Part shown: one piece after another, positions 60,839 through 64,000 of the stretch | How the letters are laid out: each line of letters starts with the position of its first letter | How positions within the stretch are numbered: position 1 is the stretch's first letter | From: Thiocapsa roseopersicina | GTDB lineage: Bacteria > Pseudomonadota > Gammaproteobacteria > Chromatiales > Chromatiaceae | Assembly: GCF_900106925.1 (NCBI RefSeq) | Contig: NZ_FNNZ01000006.1 | Coordinates: 124,001-188,000 of the forward strand | Reading direction: 5' to 3' | Length of the DNA stretch: 64,000 nt | Notes under the pieces: model-generated | Told to the model about the DNA's origin: nothing | Database searches by the model: none | Seen by the model: only the letters and a program-made list of their open reading frames with translations | Made by a program: the position numbers and the translations under genes

Positions 60839-62050
60839 TCAAGCCTCGTCGAGTTGATTGAGGATGTTGCGTGCCACCCGCCGCTGGTCGGCATCCCCCT
60901 CCTCCAGCACCTCGTAGAGGACCGTGCGCGCGGCGAAGGTGCTGCCGAGCTCGCGCAGCCGGTTCGCCCGCCGAATCTTTTCCTCGACCGAATTGATCGC
61001 CGGAGCACCAGCGGGGATCGCGGTTTGCGTGGTCTGAGTGGCGTCCGGCCCGAAGTGCCGAGGCGCATCCAGGATCTCGTCGGCCTCGATCAGATCCAGC
61101 TCGGCCTCCATCTCGGACTCGCTCAAGGGCTGCCAGCGATCCGGGTCGTCGAAGTGAGGATCGAGATCGCGCCCGATCTCGCGCGTCTGGGGTCGAGGCG
61201 TCACTCGGCCCATGGTCGATCCGCCGATCGGACCGTCAGGGGTTGATGGCGCGCGCGAGGACGCGCTGTCCGAGGCGTCGGGATCCGGGTCTTCGTCGGT
61301 GTCGTTCGCGCGTTTGCGCACCAGGACCTTCGAGAAGACGATCCCCAGCTCGAAGAGCAACCACATGGGCACGGCCAGCAACGTCTGAGAGATGACGTCG
61401 GGCGGTGTCAACAGCATGCCGACAACGAAGGCGCCGACGATCACGTATGGACGCATCCGGACAAGGTCGGCCGGGGTCGTGATCCCGACGGCCACCAGCA
61501 GGATCGTGGCGATCGGGATTTCGAAGGCTATTCCGAAGGCGAAGAAGAGGGCCAGCACGAAATCCAGATACGCCGAGATGTCCGTCATCATCGCAACTCC
61601 GTCCGGAGTGGATGCCGACAGAAATGCAAAGATCAGCGGGAAGACGAGAAAATAAGCAAACGCGACGCCGATGTAGAACAGGAAGATGCTCGAGATCAGC
61701 AGCGGCGTGGCCAGGCGCTTCTCGTGCTTGTAGAGCCCGGGCGCGACGAACCCCCAAAACTGATAGAGCAGGAAGGGCATCGAGAGGAAAACCGCAGCGA
61801 TCAGGGCCAACTTGAAGGGCGTCAAGAAGGGCGCGGCGACTTGTGTCGCGATCATCGTATTGCCTTCGGGCAACTGCGCCATTAAGGGCGCCGCGACGAA
61901 GGTGTAGATCTCGTTGGCGAACGGGAAGAGCGCCAAGAACACCACGAAGATCGCGATCGACATGCGGATCAGACGATCGCGCAGCTCGATTAAATGGGAG
62001 ACGAAAGGCTGTTCGGCACCCGGATCGTCGGGCTGCATCGCGGGGGACAT
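60839..62050 (-). CDS. tatC: Sec-independent protein translocase TatC with long C-terminal extension
   Basis: 403 residues. The first about 255 residues are a normal Tat[56 protein letters not shown], six membrane helices and the [24 protein letters not shown] segment. After that about 150 extra residues follow: an Asp/Ser/Pro-rich linker, then [20 protein letters not shown] and a C-terminal helical part ([49 protein letters not shown]) with the look of a TPR/FimV-like end module. TatC forms the signal-peptide receptor; the extension is cytoplasmic. Confidence 0.93.
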   Translation of the reverse strand: MSPAMQPDDPGAEQPFVSHLIELRDRLIRMSIAIFVVFLALFPFANEIYTFVAAPLMAQLPEGNTMIATQVAAPFLTPFKLALIAAVFLSMPFLLYQFWGFVAPGLYKHEKRLATPLLISSIFLFYIGVAFAYFLVFPLIFAFLSASTPDGVAMMTDISAYLDFVLALFFAFGIAFEIPIATILLVAVGITTPADLVRMRPYVIVGAFVVGMLLTPPDVISQTLLAVPMWLLFELGIVFSKVLVRKRANDTDEDPDPDASDSASSRAPSTPDGPIGGSTMGRVTPRPQTREIGRDLDPHFDDPDRWQPLSESEMEAELDLIEADEILDAPRHFGPDATQTTQTAIPAGAPAINSVEEKIRRANRLRELGSTFAARTVLYEVLEEGDADQRRVARNILNQLDEA

Positions 62051-62156
62051 GGGTGATGTTCTCGTCGCTGGTTGGATGGCGGCTCGGCGTGCGGATCGGG
62101 CGAGCGATGCGTCGGTTTGCCCGACGTGTGTGGATCAGTCCGCCGGATCGGCGCGG

Positions 62157-62525
62157 TCAGCTCGCGGGAGCGTCTCGCTCGGTCGGCCGGGCGGCCGAGG
62201 TCGATTCGCCGAGCCCGGCGGATGGCTGGCCTTGCTGGGGTTCGCGAGCGGATTCGGTGCCTGAGGCAGGCGAGGCGTTGCGTTTCGCCGGCTCCTCGAG
62301 AATGCTCTCCAGCGGCCGGCTGCGCGCCTGCTTGTCGAGAATCTCCTTGAGCTCGTCGGCCTTGAGCTCACGCCGGATTTCGTCCTGCACCGACGCCAGG
62401 GTGCGGCGCGCGCGCCCCAGCCAAAGTCCCGCAATACGCGCGACTTTCGGCAAGCGCTCGGGCCCTATCACGACGAGGGCCACGACACCGATCACCACAA
62501 GCTCCCAGAAACCCATGTCGAACAT
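62157..62525 (-). CDS. tatB: Sec-independent protein translocase TatB
   Basis: 122 residues. N-terminal membrane helix with FWELVVIGVVALVVIGPERLP (Glu and the P of the hinge), amphipathic helix KVARIAGLWLGRARRTLASV, then an unstructured Pro/Ser/Glu-rich C-terminus. It forms the signal-peptide receptor with TatC. GAGG lies 6 nt before the ATG. tatC follows after 106 bp. Confidence 0.95.
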   Translation of the reverse strand: MFDMGFWELVVIGVVALVVIGPERLPKVARIAGLWLGRARRTLASVQDEIRRELKADELKEILDKQARSRPLESILEEPAKRNASPASGTESAREPQQGQPSAGLGESTSAARPTERDAPAS

Positions 62526-62561
62526 GGCAACCTCGCGTGACCGCCTCGCTTAGGGAACGCC

Positions 62562-62822
62562 TCAGGCGGACTTGTCCGATGGCTTCACCGGCTCGTGTTT
62601 GACCGGTTCGCCGTCGGCGACGCGCTTCTCGGCTGTCTGCTCGACCCGCTTGGCTTCGGCTTCTGCCTCGGCCTTCTCGCTCTCGGACATGGCACTGCGG
62701 AAGCCCTTGATCGCGTTGCCAAGATCGGAGCCGATACCCTTTAGTCGTTTGGTTCCGAACAACAGCAGCACGATGACCAGGATGATCAGAAGCTGCCAGA
62801 TACTGATGCCACCAGCGCCCAT
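62562..62822 (-). CDS. tatA: Sec-independent protein translocase TatA
   Basis: 86 residues. Helix [22 protein letters not shown] and amphipathic [20 protein letters not shown], followed by a charged tail with Lys/Glu. The frame is open 48 codons further upstream, but the ATG at 62822 has a perfect GGAGG 6 nt ahead. It forms the variable-size pore of the Tat system. First gene of tatABC. Confidence 0.96.
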   Translation of the reverse strand: MGAGGISIWQLLIILVIVLLLFGTKRLKGIGSDLGNAIKGFRSAMSESEKAEAEAEAKRVEQTAEKRVADGEPVKHEPVKPSDKSA

Positions 62823-62967
62823 GTTTTCCTCCGTACCGTCGTATTGAGACGGTCGACTCGATTCAGTGGGGAGGCCGACGAAACGAATTCCATCGGCTGG
62901 ATTCTCGATGTCTTCGGCACCTTTGTCCAAGGGACCCGAAGCGCCCGGATCATACCGCAATCCCAAA

Positions 62968-63014
62968 GACGCGGTTAGTCTTCGGTGGCCCGAGGTCGGT
63001 GATTAAACCGCGTC
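62968..63014. repeat. Hairpin with family 1-type arms after hisE
   Basis: GACGCGGTT (62968-62976) and AACCGCGTC (63006-63014) form a 9-bp perfect inverted repeat with a 29-bp loop. The arm sequence is that of family 1 but turned outward relative to the larger elements. It starts 4 bp after the hisE stop codon and separates hisE from tatA. Confidence 0.65.
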
Positions 63015-63018
63015 CAGA

Positions 63019-63336
63019 TCAGGACCCGCGACCGGCCTTTTCCTCCAACCCCGAGAGGCCGAAACGTCGGTCCAGCTCCGCCAGGACATCGGCCGGACCG
63101 AGCCCCTGCTGAGCGAGCAGAACCAGGGTGTGGAACCAGAGATCCGCAACCTCGTACACGATCTTCTCCGGGACACCGTCCTTGGCCGCCATGACGGTTT
63201 CGGTCGCTTCCTCGCCGATCTTCTTGAGGATGGCGTCGAGCCCTTTGGAATAAAGGCCTGCAACATAGGAGCTTCCCGGATCCGCCCCTTTTCGCGACTC
63301 CAGAACATCCGACAACCGCTCGAGCAAGTCATTCAT
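63019..63336 (-). CDS. hisE: Phosphoribosyl-ATP diphosphatase
   Basis: 105 residues. MazG-like all-alpha enzyme that removes pyrophosphate from phosphoribosyl-ATP, second step of histidine synthesis. Motifs: [24 protein letters not shown] with the acidic metal ligands and [19 protein letters not shown]. It follows hisI by 6 bp; the two functions are fused in enterobacteria and separate here. Confidence 0.96.
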   Translation of the reverse strand: MNDLLERLSDVLESRKGADPGSSYVAGLYSKGLDAILKKIGEEATETVMAAKDGVPEKIVYEVADLWFHTLVLLAQQGLGPADVLAELDRRFGLSGLEEKAGRGS

Positions 63337-63342
63337 GATCGA

Positions 63343-63738
63343 TCACGCCTTCCCGTAAATCGCCTGCGGATCCTTCAGGACAGGCGCGACTTCGACCCAA
63401 CGCCCCTGCGCATCGAGCTCGCGAAAAAAGCAGTTGTGACGCCCCGTATGGCAGGCGATCCCGCCCTTCTGCTCGACATCCAGGAGCACGACGTCCGCGT
63501 CGCAGTCGATCCGGATGGCGTGCACCACCTGTTGATGGCCCGACTCCTCGCCCTTATGCCAGAGCCGCCCGCGCGAGCGCGACCAGTAGACCGCGTGCCC
63601 GGTCTCTCGGGTCAACTGCAGCGACTCGGGATTCATCCAGGCCATCATCAAGATGGTCCCGGTCCCGTGCTCCTGCGCGATCGCAGGCACCAATCCCTGA
63701 GCGTCCCATTTGATGGCGTCGAGCCAATCTTCAGACAT
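63343..63738 (-). CDS. hisI: Phosphoribosyl-AMP cyclohydrolase
   Basis: 131 residues. Zn-dependent enzyme of the third step of histidine synthesis. Motifs: [37 protein letters not shown] and [28 protein letters not shown] with the metal-binding Cys and His. Follows the hisA end by 69 bp and overlaps no other gene; hisF, often between hisA and hisI, is not present. Confidence 0.97.
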   Translation of the reverse strand: MSEDWLDAIKWDAQGLVPAIAQEHGTGTILMMAWMNPESLQLTRETGHAVYWSRSRGRLWHKGEESGHQQVVHAIRIDCDADVVLLDVEQKGGIACHTGRHNCFFRELDAQGRWVEVAPVLKDPQAIYGKA

Positions 63739-63807
63739 CCTCGATCTCCTCGGAGCGCTTCCGGTGTCGACACTCCCCGGCTGCGCGTGTGTGCAATTGG
63801 ACCCGGC

Positions 63808-64000
63808 TCAACGCGGGCTCAAGCTGTCCGCGAGGCGCTGGCCCTCGGCGAAGTCGAGCGTCCCTTCATAGATGGCACGGCCCGTAATGGCCCCGATGAT
63901 GCCGCAGCTTGCCACCTCCGCAAGCGCACGCACGTCGTCGATGACCGTGATGCCGCCGGAGGCAATCACCGGGATGCGGATCGCCCCGGCCAACGCCCGG
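63808..64000 (-). CDS. hisA: HisA, C-terminal part (runs off the window)
   Basis: The last about 63 residues of a HisA-type TIM barrel: [45 protein letters not shown]. The ASGGI phosphate-binding loop and the IxGRAIYEG segment distinguish it from HisF. It isomerises ProFAR in histidine synthesis. The 5' part lies beyond base 64000; the frame is open to the window edge. Confidence 0.9.
   Translation of the reverse strand, partial: RALAGAIRIPVIASGGITVIDDVRALAEVASCGIIGAITGRAIYEGTLDFAEGQRLADSLSPR

Noticed and set aside
60421-61068. A possible small gene downstream of tatC on the minus strand
   Set aside because: The frame partly overlaps the tatC 3' end, has no ribosome-binding site, and is rich in Arg/Pro/Ser; left as intergenic.

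Overview
The window is a GC-rich gammaproteobacterial chromosome segment that looks like a purple sulfur bacterium of the Chromatiaceae (Thiocapsa- or Allochromatium-like). The main reason is the dissimilatory adenylylsulfate reductase pair aprBA at the left end, combined with a gene order otherwise typical of Chromatiales and Pseudomonas. The genus is inferred. No rRNA, tRNA, CRISPR array, prophage or intact insertion sequence was seen.

Layout. 0.3-2.8 kb: aprB-aprA (sulfite to APS) on the minus strand with its own terminator and candidate promoter. 3.1-4.3 kb: a DUF423 membrane protein and rsmE. 4.3-17.4 kb: a block that matches the Pseudomonas order pyrC'-pyrB-pyrR-ruvX-yqgE-tonB3-gshB-pilG. 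Here the Pil-Chp chemosensory genes are replaced by a degenerate receiver plus a FimL/ChpA-like protein, and apbE, an IPTL-CTERM surface protein and a coiled-coil protein are inserted. 17.4-34 kb: housekeeping and accessory genes, namely hldE-waaA (LPS), an isochorismatase-like hydrolase, a rhodanese, pcm, a KefC-like antiporter, a YbjT-like dehydrogenase, an ABC1 kinase, a DEAD-box helicase, a SIR2-like protein, a Uma2 protein and purE-purK. 34.2-40.9 kb: two tandem paralogous CHASE-PAS-GGDEF-EAL cyclic-di-GMP proteins, the first frameshifted and with an altered EAL site. 41-47 kb: a complete mrp Na+/H+ antiporter operon with a fused mrpAB. 47-51.8 kb: hyuA, a fatty acid desaturase, mlaC and a thioesterase. 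52-58.1 kb: urtABCDE, the urea ABC transporter, with a sigma54-like promoter. 58.3-60.4 kb: a periplasmic Cache protein and two regulators (XRE, CysB-like LysR). 60.8-64 kb: tatABC and hisI-hisE, with hisA running off the window.

The most striking feature is non-coding. Many intergenic gaps are occupied by short inverted-repeat elements. One family (about 85-93 bp, arms resembling CTGAACCGCGTC or TTAAACCGCGCC) has ten full-length copies and a 30-bp minimal form. Most abut a stop codon, and in at least two the arm supplies the stop codon itself. In the mrpF-mrpG and urtD-urtE gaps two such elements joined by a T-rich linker fill the space from stop codon to start codon, and the second one delivers the same Shine-Dalgarno/ATG/first-codon sequence to two unrelated genes. 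A 96-bp family with CTGTAGGTGCGAATTTATTC arms and a third family carrying expandable GTCGTT arrays are present in two copies each.

Start sites were chosen from Shine-Dalgarno position, overlap with the upstream gene and family N-termini. Functions are assigned from motifs read by eye, without database searches.
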